From 66-474 sp044464225 (GTDB lineage: Bacteria > Pseudomonadota > Gammaproteobacteria > Xanthomonadales > Rhodanobacteraceae), in assembly GCA_044464225.1 (NCBI GenBank), contig JBIQLN010000004.1, positions 120,461 to 184,460 of the forward strand: 64,000 nucleotides of DNA, in the 5' to 3' direction. The notes under the pieces were generated by a model that was given only the letters and a program-made list of their open reading frames with translations, did not search any database and was not told the DNA's origin. The translations under genes were made by a program, and so were the position numbers. Positions 16,173-24,699 of the stretch are shown here, one piece after another; position 1 is the first letter of the stretch; each line of letters starts with the position of its first letter.

Positions 16173-16421
16173 TTACGTGTTCCGCTTGGCTTCCAGCTCC
16201 GCCACGTGCTTTTCCAGCAACGCGACCTGTTCGCGGGTGCGTTCCAGCACCGCGCGCTGGGCATCGAATTCTTCGCGGGTGACGAGGTCGAGGCGGCGCA
16301 GTCCATGCGCCAGCACATCCCGAAAATTGGCTTCCATGTCGTCCCGCGCCTGCGCCAGTCCCGGAGGAACCAGGGTAGCCAGCCGGTGCGCGAGTTGGTC
16401 TATGGAGTGCACGTCGATCAT
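16173..16421 (-). CDS. ubiK: Ubiquinone biosynthesis accessory factor UbiK (YqiC/BMFP)
   Basis: An 82-residue membrane-fusogenic small protein that helps UbiJ in the soluble ubiquinone-synthesis complex. Seen: an amphipathic N-terminal helix (LAHRLATLVPPG), and a coiled-coil C-terminal half with the family signature LVTREEFDAQRAVLERTREQ followed by LEKHVAELEAK. The length matches the family (80-95). It is on the same strand as comM and convergent neither with nor near other ubi genes. A REP pair lies upstream. Confidence 0.9.
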   Translation of the reverse strand: MIDVHSIDQLAHRLATLVPPGLAQARDDMEANFRDVLAHGLRRLDLVTREEFDAQRAVLERTREQVALLEKHVAELEAKRNT

Positions 16422-16550
16422 GCCGTCGCCTCGATGCGCGCCCAGATTAGGCCGTCGGGATTGACCTGCCTATCAGCGGGCGCCGCGCTGTGGTGTAGGG
16501 ATTTTCCTACAAGGGGGTATTTTAGGGAACCTCTGATCAATCCCATCCCT

Positions 16551-16650
16551 CGTCATCCCGGCGAAAGCCGGGACCCAGTGACTTTCGCACAACGCACTGA
16601 AAAGCCAAGTCGCTGGGTCCCGGATATCGCTTCGCGATTCCGGGATGACG
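16551..16650. repeat. REP pair
   Basis: A left arm, GTCATCCCGGCGAAAGCCGG, and a right arm, GGGTCCCGGATATCGCTTCG, in inverted orientation about 35 bp apart, between the divergent ubiK and PII genes. It must lie close to or inside one of their upstream regions. Confidence 0.85.
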
Positions 16651-16712
16651 AGCAAAAATCAGAACTTCCTTAGTACGGCGCTTTGGGGTTGTGCTCCGGT
16701 AAGATCATGCCC

Positions 16713-17051
16713 ATGAAACTCATCACCGCCATCATCAAGCCATTCAAGCTGGACGACGTGCGCGAGGCGCTGTCGGAAGTGGGCGTCAACGGCATCACCG
16801 TCACCGAGGTCAAGGGTTTCGGCCGGCAGAAGGGTCACACCGAGCTTTACCGCGGCGCCGAGTACGTGGTGGATTTCCTGCCCAAGGTGAAGCTGGAAAT
16901 CGCACTGCCCGACAATCTGGTCGAGCGCGCAGTGGAGGCGATCAGCCACGCCGCCCGCACCGGCAAGATCGGCGATGGCAAGATCTTCATCTCGACGCTG
17001 GATCAGGTGATCCGGATCCGGACCGGCGAACTCGACGCCGACGCTTTGTAG
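16713..17051 (+). CDS. glnB: Nitrogen regulatory protein P-II
   Basis: A 112-residue PII signal protein that senses 2-oxoglutarate, ATP/ADP and glutamine state and controls GlnD/GlnE/NtrB-type partners. Seen: MKLITAIIKPFKLDDVREAL at the N terminus, the T-loop with the uridylylation Tyr51 (TELYRGAEY), and the C-terminal GKIGDGKIFI nucleotide-binding stretch followed by IRTGE. ATG 16713 gives the standard 112-residue length; 16707 would add two residues. No amtB or glutamine synthetase gene is adjacent, so GlnB rather than GlnK is the better guess, but sequence alone does not decide. Confidence 0.93.
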   Translation: MKLITAIIKPFKLDDVREALSEVGVNGITVTEVKGFGRQKGHTELYRGAEYVVDFLPKVKLEIALPDNLVERAVEAISHAARTGKIGDGKIFISTLDQVIRIRTGELDADAL

Positions 17052-17209
17052 GTGTGATCATCCCTGACCGCTGCCTTGTTGCGCTACCGGTTTATCCGAT
17101 GCGCACTTGCGAGCGGATACCGGAACGGCCGCCCACGGCCTGACTCCCCACAACAGTCGCTTCGGGTGAAATCCTCTCCGAATGCTCGCTCGCGACGGTT
17201 CTTCGCGGG

Positions 17210-17737
17210 CTACTTCAATTCGGATCCGACCCTGCCGGCCGTCACCCGCCGATGGTGGATCAGCAGCCCGGCATAGTAGGCAATGTAGTAACCCAGCAGC
17301 AGGCCAAGGATCGCCATCGTGAGCGGGCTGCGCTGGTAGGCGGCAAACCCTCCGGCAGCGCCCTGCGACATCTGCGGATACAGCACCATGAGACGGTACA
17401 GCAGGCGCCCGAGGAACAGCGCGGTCAGCGCCATGCCGATCCACGGATTCGGAAAATAGCAATCGTCGCGGCCGTCGATCTCGAAGCGCGTCAACTTCAG
17501 TGCCAGCATGCCGAGCACCACGCCGCCGACCAGTCCCGCGGTCAGTCCGACTGCAAGGCGGGGATCGATCAATCCCTGCGTCGCGACCAGCAGCGTGACC
17601 ACCGAAAGCATGGCCACGCGGATCCACATGCGTTTCGGCTGGATCGCCTGGCGGCCGAAATTGCGGCGCGTGCGTGCGTACAGCCGCCACACGATCAGCG
17701 GCGCGACCACGAGCGGCGCGATGACGTTGGGAGTCAT
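17210..17737 (-). CDS. DUF1453-like (CcdC-related) membrane protein
   Basis: A 175-residue integral membrane protein with about five hydrophobic segments: MTPNVIAPLVVAPLIVWRLY, then RVAMLSVVTLLVATQGL, GLTAGLVGGVVLGMLAL, WIGMALTALFLGRLLYR, and the C-terminal MAILGLLLGYYIAYYAGLL. A polar loop (RFEIDGRDDCYFPNPW) with an FPNP motif sits between segments three and four. This fits the DUF1453/CcdC group, whose function is not established. ATG 17737 has GGAGG 11 bases upstream; the frame extends further without homology. It is convergent with the PII gene. Confidence 0.75.
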   Translation of the reverse strand: MTPNVIAPLVVAPLIVWRLYARTRRNFGRQAIQPKRMWIRVAMLSVVTLLVATQGLIDPRLAVGLTAGLVGGVVLGMLALKLTRFEIDGRDDCYFPNPWIGMALTALFLGRLLYRLMVLYPQMSQGAAGGFAAYQRSPLTMAILGLLLGYYIAYYAGLLIHHRRVTAGRVGSELK

Positions 17738-17856
17738 GGGCAAGAGGCCTCCGTGCGCGATGGGCTGCATTCTGCACGAAAACCGGGATCGGGTGAGGTG
17801 TCGTTTGTCATGCCGGTGGTGTGGCCTGCGTGCGGCCATGCGCAGCGTATCGGCTT

Positions 17857-17964
17857 GTCATTCCGGGGCCACGCGCAGCGTGGAACCCGGAATCGGTTTG
17901 CGGTCTGGACGAGACCGATTCCGGGTTCCGCCGCCGATGGAGCTGGCGGCTGCCCCGAAATGAC
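17857..17964. repeat. Degenerate REP-like pair (GGGGCCACGCG type)
   Basis: GTCATTCCGGGGCCACGCGC at the left and CGGCTGCCCCGAAATGACAA at the right, with ATTCCGGGTTCCGCC between. It resembles the pair at 1477-1560. It lies between the DUF1453 gene and mutM. Confidence 0.6.
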
Positions 17965-18027
17965 AAGGATCGAGGTGAACGGAATGCCCTTCGAGGATCA
18001 ACTCGTCATTCCGTTCCACGACGCGGT

Positions 18028-18840
18028 TCAGTGCTGGCATCGGGGGCACCAGTAGGTCGTGCGCTGGCCGATCACTTCGGCGCGGATCGGCGTGCCGCAC
18101 ACCTTGCACGGTTCGCCCGCGCGGCCGTACACGGCGAGTTCCTGTTCGAAGTAACCGGGCGCACCGTCTGGAGCGAGGAAGTCGCGCAACGTGGTGCCGC
18201 CGCGGGTGATCGCGCAGTTCAACACGCGGCGGATCTCGGCGGCGATGCGTGCGTAGCGTGCGCGCGATACCGAACCCGCCGCGCGTTTGGGATACACGCC
18301 GGCCGCGAACAATGCTTCGCTCGCGTAGATGTTGCCGACGCCGACCACGATCGACTGGTCCATCAGGAACGCCTTGACCGCCGTGCTGCGCCCGCGCGAG
18401 GCGTTCCACAACCAGTCGCCGTCGAAGCCGTCATCCAGCGGCTCCGGGCCAAGGTTCTGCAGCAGCGGGTGTGTTTCACCAGGCGGTTGCCACAACAGGC
18501 ACCCGAACCGGCGCGGATCATTGAAGCGCAGTGCCTGGCCGGAATCGAAGATCAAATCGTAATGATCGTGGGCGCGTATGGGTGCGGCGGGATCCGTGAT
18601 GCGCAGCGAACCCGACATGCCGAGATGCAGCAGCGCCGCGCCCGCTTGCGTGTGCAGCAGCAGGTATTTCGCGCGCCGTTCCACCGCGTCGATGCGCTGG
18701 CCCGGCAGTTTGGCCGAGATCGCGCGCGGAATCGGCCAGCGCAAATCCTTGCGGCGCAGCAGCACGCGTTCCACCACGCGTCCGGTGACGAACGGCGCGA
18801 TGCCGCGCCTGGTGGTTTCGACTTCGGGAAGTTCGGGCAT
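18028..18840 (-). CDS. mutM: Formamidopyrimidine-DNA glycosylase MutM/Fpg
   Basis: A 270-residue bifunctional glycosylase/AP lyase that removes 8-oxoguanine from DNA. Seen: catalytic Pro2 and Glu3 in MPELPEVETTRRG, the helix-two-turn-helix region with VVGVGNIYASEALFAAG, and the C-terminal zinc finger CKVC-x16-CPRC. The length equals the family's. ATG 18840 is fixed because Pro2 must follow the initiator Met. A pair of short inverted repeats lies just upstream, between it and the DUF4340 gene. Confidence 0.96.
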   Translation of the reverse strand: MPELPEVETTRRGIAPFVTGRVVERVLLRRKDLRWPIPRAISAKLPGQRIDAVERRAKYLLLHTQAGAALLHLGMSGSLRITDPAAPIRAHDHYDLIFDSGQALRFNDPRRFGCLLWQPPGETHPLLQNLGPEPLDDGFDGDWLWNASRGRSTAVKAFLMDQSIVVGVGNIYASEALFAAGVYPKRAAGSVSRARYARIAAEIRRVLNCAITRGGTTLRDFLAPDGAPGYFEQELAVYGRAGEPCKVCGTPIRAEVIGQRTTYWCPRCQH

Positions 18841-18861
18841 GGGTGCAGCGAATTCCGGTTT

Positions 18862-18976
18862 GAACCCCTCTCCCACCGGGAGAGGGGCAGGGGTGAGGGT
18901 CCGATAGCGCGGGCGGTCCATGCATGCCCCGGACCCTCATCCGGCGCTGCGCGCCACCTTCTCCCGAGGGGGAGAA
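18862..18976. repeat. Inverted pair of CCCTCTCCC-type palindromes
   Basis: CCCCTCTCCCACCGGGAGAG followed by GGGTGAGGGTCC, then about 22 bp later GGACCCTCATCCGGCGCTGC followed by CTTCTCCCGAGGGGGAGAAG. Each half is itself a hairpin and the two halves face each other. This is a third repeat family, unrelated to the REPs, between mutM and the DUF4340 gene (mutM start 18840, next stop 18990). Confidence 0.7.
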
Positions 18977-18989
18977 GGATCGAAGCAAA

Positions 18990-19478
18990 TCATTCAGCGC
19001 CGTTCTTGGTCAGCATGGCTTCGGGCGAATACTGCCTCGGCACCAGCGCAACCTGATCGCCCATGCGTACGTAACGCAGGTCGTCGATGGCGGTGAGGCC
19101 GCCGTATTCGAGGCGCGTGCCATCCAACAGCAATGTCGCCGATGGATGATCCAGCCCGACCTTGGACAAATCGATGAAGGACAGCGGGATCCAGCGCGCG
19201 ACCGGCGTGGCGGCCAGCCTGGCGAGGCGTTGCAGGCGTGCATCATCCGCCTGTGCTTCGGAAGGTTTGATGCGCCACCAGCCGCCGGTGCGCCGTTCGA
19301 AGGTTTGCGACGCGATGGCGGGAATATCGAGGTCGATGCGTGTCACCGCGTCGGGATCGAGCGCGGTGAGCGTCGGCGGGTGGCGCACGTATTCGCGCCG
19401 CCCGACCCACAGCACCGCCGCGACCAGCACGACCGCCATGATCCCGAGCACCACCAGATGGCGACTCCCACGCTTCAC
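18990..19478 (-). CDS. DUF4340-like protein, partner of the Gld-type ABC system
   Basis: A 162-residue protein with one N-terminal membrane helix (HLVVLGIMAVVLVAAVLWVG) and a soluble periplasmic domain (DIPAIASQTFERRTGGWWRI and following) matching the DUF4340 pattern, which is often found after GldG-type proteins. GTG 19478 is chosen because it overlaps the upstream gene's TGA in a GTGA coupling arrangement; the longer open frame upstream is only read-through over that gene. It is the last gene of the operon ATPase-permease-GldG-DUF4340. The function is unknown. Confidence 0.78.
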   Translation of the reverse strand: MKRGSRHLVVLGIMAVVLVAAVLWVGRREYVRHPPTLTALDPDAVTRIDLDIPAIASQTFERRTGGWWRIKPSEAQADDARLQRLARLAATPVARWIPLSFIDLSKVGLDHPSATLLLDGTRLEYGGLTAIDDLRYVRMGDQVALVPRQYSPEAMLTKNGAE

Positions 19479-20803
19479 CTTCGGCGCCGACGTCCAGTGA
19501 TCGCAAGGCCGACCAGGATCAGGACGATCGGCAGCGCGATCAGGTAACCGAAGGTGAGCGCACCCAGTTGCACGCGCGACGGTTTCAGCACCGTGTCGGG
19601 CGCGGCCTGCGGCCTGCTGGCCAGCGCATCGTCGCGCAGCAGCCAGTCGACGACGCGCTCGCCGAAGGCAAGATTGCCGGCGTCGGCAAGATACGCGTTG
19701 GAAAGAAAATCGCCATCGCCGATCACCACCGCGCGTTGCTGGTTCTTGTCCGGGCTCGGCGACAGGCGGCTGATTGCGTAGCCGAAACTGAGCGGGCCTT
19801 TCAAGTCGCCCGAGGCCGGGTCGAACGCGGCTTGTGCGGGATCGACCGGCGCGGTCTGGCTCCAGCTCCGCGCACTCGATTGCAGGATCGGCTGCACGTT
19901 CCACGCGGCGCCGGACAACGCGGCGAGGGCGGCGACGCCAGGAAACAGCGTGTTGATGTCGAAGTCGCTCGTCAGCGTTTGGGTCGGGTAACGCGAGGCG
20001 ACCAGCAACCGCGGATCGCCGACGCCGCTCGCGCTTTGCGCGTCCAGCAGTGTGCCCGGCAGGCGCTTGACGCCGAGCGCCTGCGCCAGCGGTGCGAGGG
20101 CCAGGTCGTCGCTTCCCGGTTCCGTCAGCCACAACAGGTTGCCGCCGTTGGCCACGTAGTCTTCGAGCTTCTGTACGGAGCCCGGCAGCAGCGCGGCTTG
20201 CGGGCTGGCCAGCACGAGCAGGTCGGCGTTGCGCGGCACTTCGGCGGCTTCCGCCAGGTTCAGCGGCACTGCGCGCACGCCGCGTGTGGAAAGCCGTTGC
20301 ACGAATCGGCCAAGGTCGGCGGGGTTGTTGCCGTTGGCGCCGCGTTCGCCATCGCCCGTGACGAACGCCACCAGCTTGTCGCCGCCACGCGCGAGGCGCA
20401 CCAGCGCGTCGGAAAAACCCGCTTCGTCGAGCTGGGTGACGTGCTGCGAGCGACCGTGCCACGTCAGGATCAATTCACCGTCGGCGGTGATGCCGGCGTC
20501 CTGCGTCGCGACGGGATCGAGATCGGGATCGACGAACTTCAACGCGATGTCGTGCTTGAAGCGCGCGTAGCGATCGATCAGCAGGCGCGTCTTGGTGCGC
20601 AGCGCGCCGGGCCGCGCGTAGCTCGTGACTTCCAGCGGGCCGTGCAATTGTTTCAGCAGCGACTGGCTTTGTGGCGGGATGCTGGCGCGCGCGCCGGCGC
20701 TCCAGTCGGCGGTGAAACCGAAGCGCACCGACAGCGCGGCGAGGCATACCGCGATCACCACGCACAGCAGCGCATACAACCAGCCTTGCCACGCGCCGCG
20801 CAT
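19475..20803 (-). CDS. GldG-family auxiliary protein of ABC transporter
   Basis: A 442-residue protein: N-terminal membrane helix (WLYALLCVVIAVCLAALSV), a periplasmic domain with two halves (a DUF4350/GldG-like fold: LLIDRYARFKHDIALKFVDP and FVTGDGERGANGNNPADLG), and a C-terminal helix (LGALTFGYLIALPIVLILVG) followed by a basic tail GRRRRR. In Bacteroidetes, GldG is one subunit of the GldAFG ABC complex needed for gliding; in Proteobacteria its substrate is unknown. The ATG overlaps the permease stop by one base (TGATG), so translation is coupled. Confidence 0.85.
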   Translation of the reverse strand: MRGAWQGWLYALLCVVIAVCLAALSVRFGFTADWSAGARASIPPQSQSLLKQLHGPLEVTSYARPGALRTKTRLLIDRYARFKHDIALKFVDPDLDPVATQDAGITADGELILTWHGRSQHVTQLDEAGFSDALVRLARGGDKLVAFVTGDGERGANGNNPADLGRFVQRLSTRGVRAVPLNLAEAAEVPRNADLLVLASPQAALLPGSVQKLEDYVANGGNLLWLTEPGSDDLALAPLAQALGVKRLPGTLLDAQSASGVGDPRLLVASRYPTQTLTSDFDINTLFPGVAALAALSGAAWNVQPILQSSARSWSQTAPVDPAQAAFDPASGDLKGPLSFGYAISRLSPSPDKNQQRAVVIGDGDFLSNAYLADAGNLAFGERVVDWLLRDDALASRPQAAPDTVLKPSRVQLGALTFGYLIALPIVLILVGLAITGRRRRR

Positions 20804-21558
20804 CAGCCGCGCTCCCGTTCGGCCACGACGCGCCGGATTGCCAGCGCCAACGCCAGCGCGATGATCAACAGGAAATAGACGATGTCTTCGCTGCGCACCA
20901 GCCCGCGCATCGCCGGCGCGAGATGCGTGTGCAACGCGAGATAGCCGAGCCAGCCGCCTTCGCCGCCGGTGATGCGCACGCCCGCGTCGATCAGCGACAG
21001 CGCTTCCCCGATCAGCAGCGCCGCCGTGGCCGCCAACGCCGGTTCCGGCGTGAACGCCGAACACGCGGTGCCGATCGCGGTGAGCGCGGCCACGCACAGG
21101 GCCGTCGCGATCAACGCGGCGCCGAACTGGCCCCAGTCGGGATGCGTCGCGTGCGCCAAAACCAGCGGCATCGTCGCGACCACGACCAGCAGCAGCCACA
21201 GGAAGGCCAGCCGCGCGATGAACTTGCCGAAGACGATGTGCGCGCCGGATGCGCCCGAAGCCGACAGCAATGCGAGCCGCTGCGCGCCGCGTTCACCCGC
21301 CAGTGCCTGCATCGTGACCAGCGGCGCGATCACCAGGCACAACTGGATGTAATTGAGAAGGTACGGCGCGACCACCGAATCCGTGAAACCCGGGCCACTG
21401 GCCGCCCCCGGCACCGTCGGCTGCGCGTGCATGAACGCCGACACGCCCAGCAGGAATTGCCACGCCATCATCGCCAGCACGATGCCGGCCAACGTCCACG
21501 CGAACGGCCGCACGGCAAGTCGTTTCAGGTCGATCCGCGCGATCGTGAACGTGCTCAT
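20803..21558 (-). CDS. ABC transporter permease (GldF/NosY-like)
   Basis: A 251-residue ABC-2 type permease with six predicted membrane segments, for example FAWTLAGIVLAMMAWQFLLG, YLLNYIQLCLVIAPLVTMQA, LAFLWLLLVVVATMPLVLAH and a C-terminal DIVYFLLIIALALALAI. The region ALAGERGAQRLALLSASG is the cytoplasmic coupling stretch usual in this family. It lies between the ATPase and the GldG-like gene, with overlaps at both ends (4 bp with the ATPase gene, 1 bp with the GldG-like gene), as in the Gld operon. Confidence 0.87.
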   Translation of the reverse strand: MSTFTIARIDLKRLAVRPFAWTLAGIVLAMMAWQFLLGVSAFMHAQPTVPGAASGPGFTDSVVAPYLLNYIQLCLVIAPLVTMQALAGERGAQRLALLSASGASGAHIVFGKFIARLAFLWLLLVVVATMPLVLAHATHPDWGQFGAALIATALCVAALTAIGTACSAFTPEPALAATAALLIGEALSLIDAGVRITGGEGGWLGYLALHTHLAPAMRGLVRSEDIVYFLLIIALALALAIRRVVAERERG

Positions 21559-22289
21559 GCGGCCGCGGCCGTGGGTTGCGAGGCGATCGCGCGGAATTGT
21601 GCGTCGAGTTTGCCGTGCTCGCCGTCGAGTTTTGCGTCGTGGCGCACGCGGCCCTCGTGCAGGATCACCACGCGATTGCAGGTCGCTTCGACTTCGGCCA
21701 ATTCATGGCTGGACAGGATGACGCCGCGCCCTTGCGAAAGCGTGCCGATCAATCCGCGCAACTGCGCGGTCTGCATGGGATCGAGCCCGTTGCCGGGTTC
21801 ATCGAGCACCAGCAGGTCCGGTTCGTGCAGCAGCGCCTGCGCCAGGCCGACGCGGCGTTCCTGGCCCAGCGACAACTGCCCGCAGAGGCGGTGTGCGACG
21901 GGTTCCAACTCCAGCCGCGCGAGTTCACGTTCGCATGCCGTCGCGCGCGCCGATTTCGGCAAGCGACGCAACCGCCCGCAGGCATCCAGCGATTCCGAAA
22001 CCGTCAGCTCCGGCCACAGCGGCACGCTTTCGGGCACCCAGCCGATGCGCGAGCGTATGGTAGAAAGGGCGTCGTTCACGATGCGATCGTCGATGCGCAC
22101 CGTTCCCGCGTCGGGTTGCAAGACGCCCGCAACGATCGCCAACGTCGTCGATTTGCCCGCGCCGTTGACGCCGAGAAGGCCCAGCACGTCCCCGCGCTGC
22201 AAGCTGAACGAGATGTCGTGGAGCACCTCGCGGCCGGACAGCCGGCGGCTTACATGATCGAGTTGCAGCAACGCCGGCGGCTTCGCCAT
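21555..22289 (-). CDS. ABC transporter ATP-binding protein (GldA-like)
   Basis: A 244-residue ATPase of the ABC-2/GldA branch. Seen: Walker A GVNGAGKST near residue 42, the ABC signature LSLGQERRVGLAQALLHEP, Walker B LLVLDEPGNGLDP and the H-loop ILSSHELAEVE. It energises the permease encoded immediately downstream (4-bp overlap). It is the first gene of the operon; its ATG is 22289, and the divergent desaturase begins 135 bp away. The substrate is unknown, and in non-gliding bacteria the complex has been linked only loosely to envelope export. Confidence 0.9.
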   Translation of the reverse strand: MAKPPALLQLDHVSRRLSGREVLHDISFSLQRGDVLGLLGVNGAGKSTTLAIVAGVLQPDAGTVRIDDRIVNDALSTIRSRIGWVPESVPLWPELTVSESLDACGRLRRLPKSARATACERELARLELEPVAHRLCGQLSLGQERRVGLAQALLHEPDLLVLDEPGNGLDPMQTAQLRGLIGTLSQGRGVILSSHELAEVEATCNRVVILHEGRVRHDAKLDGEHGKLDAQFRAIASQPTAAAA

Positions 22290-22424
22290 TTATTTGCACG
22301 CGAGGGGCATTGAAATAATTGTTGCGGTCATCACATTGTTTAGGCAAGCCTGTGGCGATGTCGGGGCGTCTACCCTAGACTGGTCGATACAGGGTCCCCT
22401 TTCTTGGCTGCCGCCCATCCCGTG

Positions 22425-23630
22425 ATGTTAGACGCTTTCCTCGATTTTGCCGCGAACGGCCTGGCCAACGCCGGCTGGCTGGCGATTCTTCTGTACGTGC
22501 TGGTCACCACCCAGCTCACCATTTTCGCCGTCACCCTTTACCTGCATCGCAGCCAGGCGCACCGCGGGGTGGATTTCCATCCGGTCATCGCGAACTTCCT
22601 GCGCTTCTGGAACTGGCTCGGGACGGGCATGGTCACCAAGGAATGGGTGGCGGTGCACCGCAAGCACCACGCGCATTGCGAAACCGCGGAAGATCCGCAC
22701 AGCCCGCAGGTCGCGGGCATCGGCAAGGTGTTCTTCGAAGGCGCCGAGCTGTATCGCGAGGCAGCGGCCAACGAAGCCGACCTGCAGAAGTACGGTCGCG
22801 GTACGCCCGACGACTGGATCGAGCGCCACCTCTACACACCGTATCCGTACCTCGGCGTCAGCATTTTGCTGGTCATCGATGTCGCGCTGTTCGGCGTGAT
22901 CGGCGCCGCGATCTGGGCAGTGCAGATGGTGTGGATTCCCTTCTGGGCTGCGGGCGTGGTCAACGGCCTGGGCCACTGGTGGGGCTATCGCAATTTCGAG
23001 ACTGCCGACAAGGCCACCAACCTCACGCCGTGGGGCGTGTGGATCGGCGGCGAAGAATTGCACAACAACCACCATGCTTTCCCGAGCTCGGCCAAGTTCG
23101 CACTGCGCCGTTTCGAGGTCGACATCGGCTGGCTGATCATCCGCGGCCTGGAAAAGGTGCGCCTTGCCAAGGTGCTGCGCGTCGCGCCGTCGCTGGATGA
23201 GCGCGCCAACGTGTCGCTCCCTGACATGGAAACCTTGAAGGCGCTGCTGACGCATCGCTTCGAGGCCATGACCGATTACTACAAGACGGTGATCAAGCCC
23301 ACCGTGCGCGAACAGTCGGATGCCGAGGGCACGCGCCGGTTCGGCGTGATGACGCGGCGCCGGTTGCGTCGGGCGCTGGCCAATGGTGGCCGCTGGCTCG
23401 ACCAGACCGGCAAGGCCCGCTTGGCCGCCGCGGTGGAAAACCGCCCGCGCCTGAAGCAGATCAGCGAGTACCGTGCACGTCTCGCTGCGCTGATGGAACA
23501 GCGCAAACCCGAGTCCGCGTTGGCCGCGTTGCAGCAGTGGTGCCGCGAAGCCGAAGCCAGCGGCAACCGCAAGCTGATCGAATTCGCCGCGCGCCTGAAG
23601 CGCTATTCGGTGGCACGCGCGCAGGCGTAG
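22425..23630 (+). CDS. Membrane acyl-CoA/fatty-acid desaturase
   Basis: A 401-residue di-iron fatty-acid desaturase of the delta-9 type, introducing a double bond into acyl chains at the membrane. Three histidine boxes are visible: HRSQAH (41-46), HRKHHAH (78-84) and HNNHHAF near residue 216, with hydrophobic helices between (LAILLYVLVTTQLTIFAVTL). The C-terminal 150 residues form a helical basic extension beyond the catalytic domain. ATG 22425 begins MLDAFLDFAANG; TTG 22404 would add seven residues. It is followed by a clear terminator, so it is probably a single-gene unit divergent from the ABC operon. Confidence 0.93.
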   Translation: MLDAFLDFAANGLANAGWLAILLYVLVTTQLTIFAVTLYLHRSQAHRGVDFHPVIANFLRFWNWLGTGMVTKEWVAVHRKHHAHCETAEDPHSPQVAGIGKVFFEGAELYREAAANEADLQKYGRGTPDDWIERHLYTPYPYLGVSILLVIDVALFGVIGAAIWAVQMVWIPFWAAGVVNGLGHWWGYRNFETADKATNLTPWGVWIGGEELHNNHHAFPSSAKFALRRFEVDIGWLIIRGLEKVRLAKVLRVAPSLDERANVSLPDMETLKALLTHRFEAMTDYYKTVIKPTVREQSDAEGTRRFGVMTRRRLRRALANGGRWLDQTGKARLAAAVENRPRLKQISEYRARLAALMEQRKPESALAALQQWCREAEASGNRKLIEFAARLKRYSVARAQA

Positions 23631-23661
23631 TGCTTCGCGCCGATCCCGACTCCAGGAAATG

Positions 23662-23687
23662 AAAGCCCGCCGCAAGGCGGGCTTTTT
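23662..23687 (+). terminator. Rho-independent terminator after the desaturase
   Basis: A 10-bp stem AAAGCCCGCC / GGCGGGCTTT with a GCAA loop, ending in a run of five T, 31 bp after the desaturase stop. It separates that gene from the ABC pair that follows on the same strand. Confidence 0.9.
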
Positions 23688-23703
23688 GCTGCGTGCCGGC
23701 CGC

Positions 23704-24699
23704 ATGACACAATCCAGGTCGATGACGGCCCGGTGGCATCCCGCGATACGCGCTGATTGGCTTGTGCTGCGACGCACGGGCGCAATGGCATTCGCGCGGA
23801 TGTTCGGAGGTCCGCTGTTGTTGCTGGCCTGTTGCGTCGCGCTCGCGAGTGGCGAATTGTATGCGGGTTACGGCTGGTGCCTGGGCGCCGGCGCATTGCT
23901 CGCGCTGGGCGGCAGTCACGGCGTCGCGCACCAGCGGCTGCTGGATGCGCTGGAGCGATGGCGCTTCGGTTGGTGCGGTGCGTTGCCGGTCGCGCGCGGC
24001 GCGGCGGCTTCCACGCTTTTGCCGTTGGCCAGCGCCGCACTGGTGGCGTCGTTCGCATGGCTTACGATGCTGCTGTTCGTCGTTGCCATGTTCGCGCCAC
24101 ACGGCAGGGATTGGCCATATGCCATGGTGGCCATCGGCATCGCGCTGTTCGTGGGTGTCGCCGCGGCAGCCGTCCGCGTGTTCCGCCGCGGCGCGCTTGC
24201 GCGGGTTCACCACCCGGATGGGATCCGCGAGCCGTTGCTCGCGCTGCCGTGGTTGAACGATCCGCGCCTGCCGCATCTGCTCGACTGGCAGCGCCGTGCG
24301 GCGCTGGTGCGATGGCGGCGCGGCGGCAGTTTCGCGACGGTGGGAATCGTGCTGGCCGCTGCTCCGATCGGAGCGCCCATGGTGCAGGTGGGCGCATTGG
24401 TGCTGCTTGTGCTCGCGTGGTCGTGGCTGGCGGTGGTGATGCGGGCGAGTGCCGATGTATTCGCTGCAGCCGTGCGGTTGCTCGCGGCGGTGCCCTGGAA
24501 TGCCCATTCCGCGCGGATGGCTGCGCTTCGCTATCCGCTGATCGCGGCATCGTGCGCGTTGGTTCCGATGGCGGCCGGGACAGCGTTGCTCCGGCACGGT
24601 GTGGTTGCGCTGGCGTGGATTGTCTGCGCGGGCGCGGCTTCGGCGTGGCCGCTCGTTCGCCTCGCGCGTGCCACGCGCCTTGCGGATCCTTGTCCATGA
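23704..24699 (+). CDS. Membrane protein, probable ABC transporter permease subunit
   Basis: A 331-residue polytopic protein with about eight hydrophobic stretches (for example MFGGPLLLLACCVALASGEL, ASAALVASFAWLTMLLFVVA, GALVLLVLAWSWLAVVM). I do not recognise a named family. The ATPase gene downstream overlaps its stop (ATGA), so it is taken as the permease of that transporter. The start is uncertain: ATG 23704 (MTQSRS) or ATG 23722, which has a better AGG spacing. The frame upstream runs back through the desaturase terminator and is not coding. Confidence 0.65.
   Translation: MTQSRSMTARWHPAIRADWLVLRRTGAMAFARMFGGPLLLLACCVALASGELYAGYGWCLGAGALLALGGSHGVAHQRLLDALERWRFGWCGALPVARGAAASTLLPLASAALVASFAWLTMLLFVVAMFAPHGRDWPYAMVAIGIALFVGVAAAAVRVFRRGALARVHHPDGIREPLLALPWLNDPRLPHLLDWQRRAALVRWRRGGSFATVGIVLAAAPIGAPMVQVGALVLLVLAWSWLAVVMRASADVFAAAVRLLAAVPWNAHSARMAALRYPLIAASCALVPMAAGTALLRHGVVALAWIVCAGAASAWPLVRLARATRLADPCP

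Noticed and set aside
19479..20462. In-frame extension of the DUF4340 gene upstream
   Set aside because: It overlaps the GldG-like gene completely in another frame and is Arg-rich without homology. The GTG at 19478 fits the coupling pattern.
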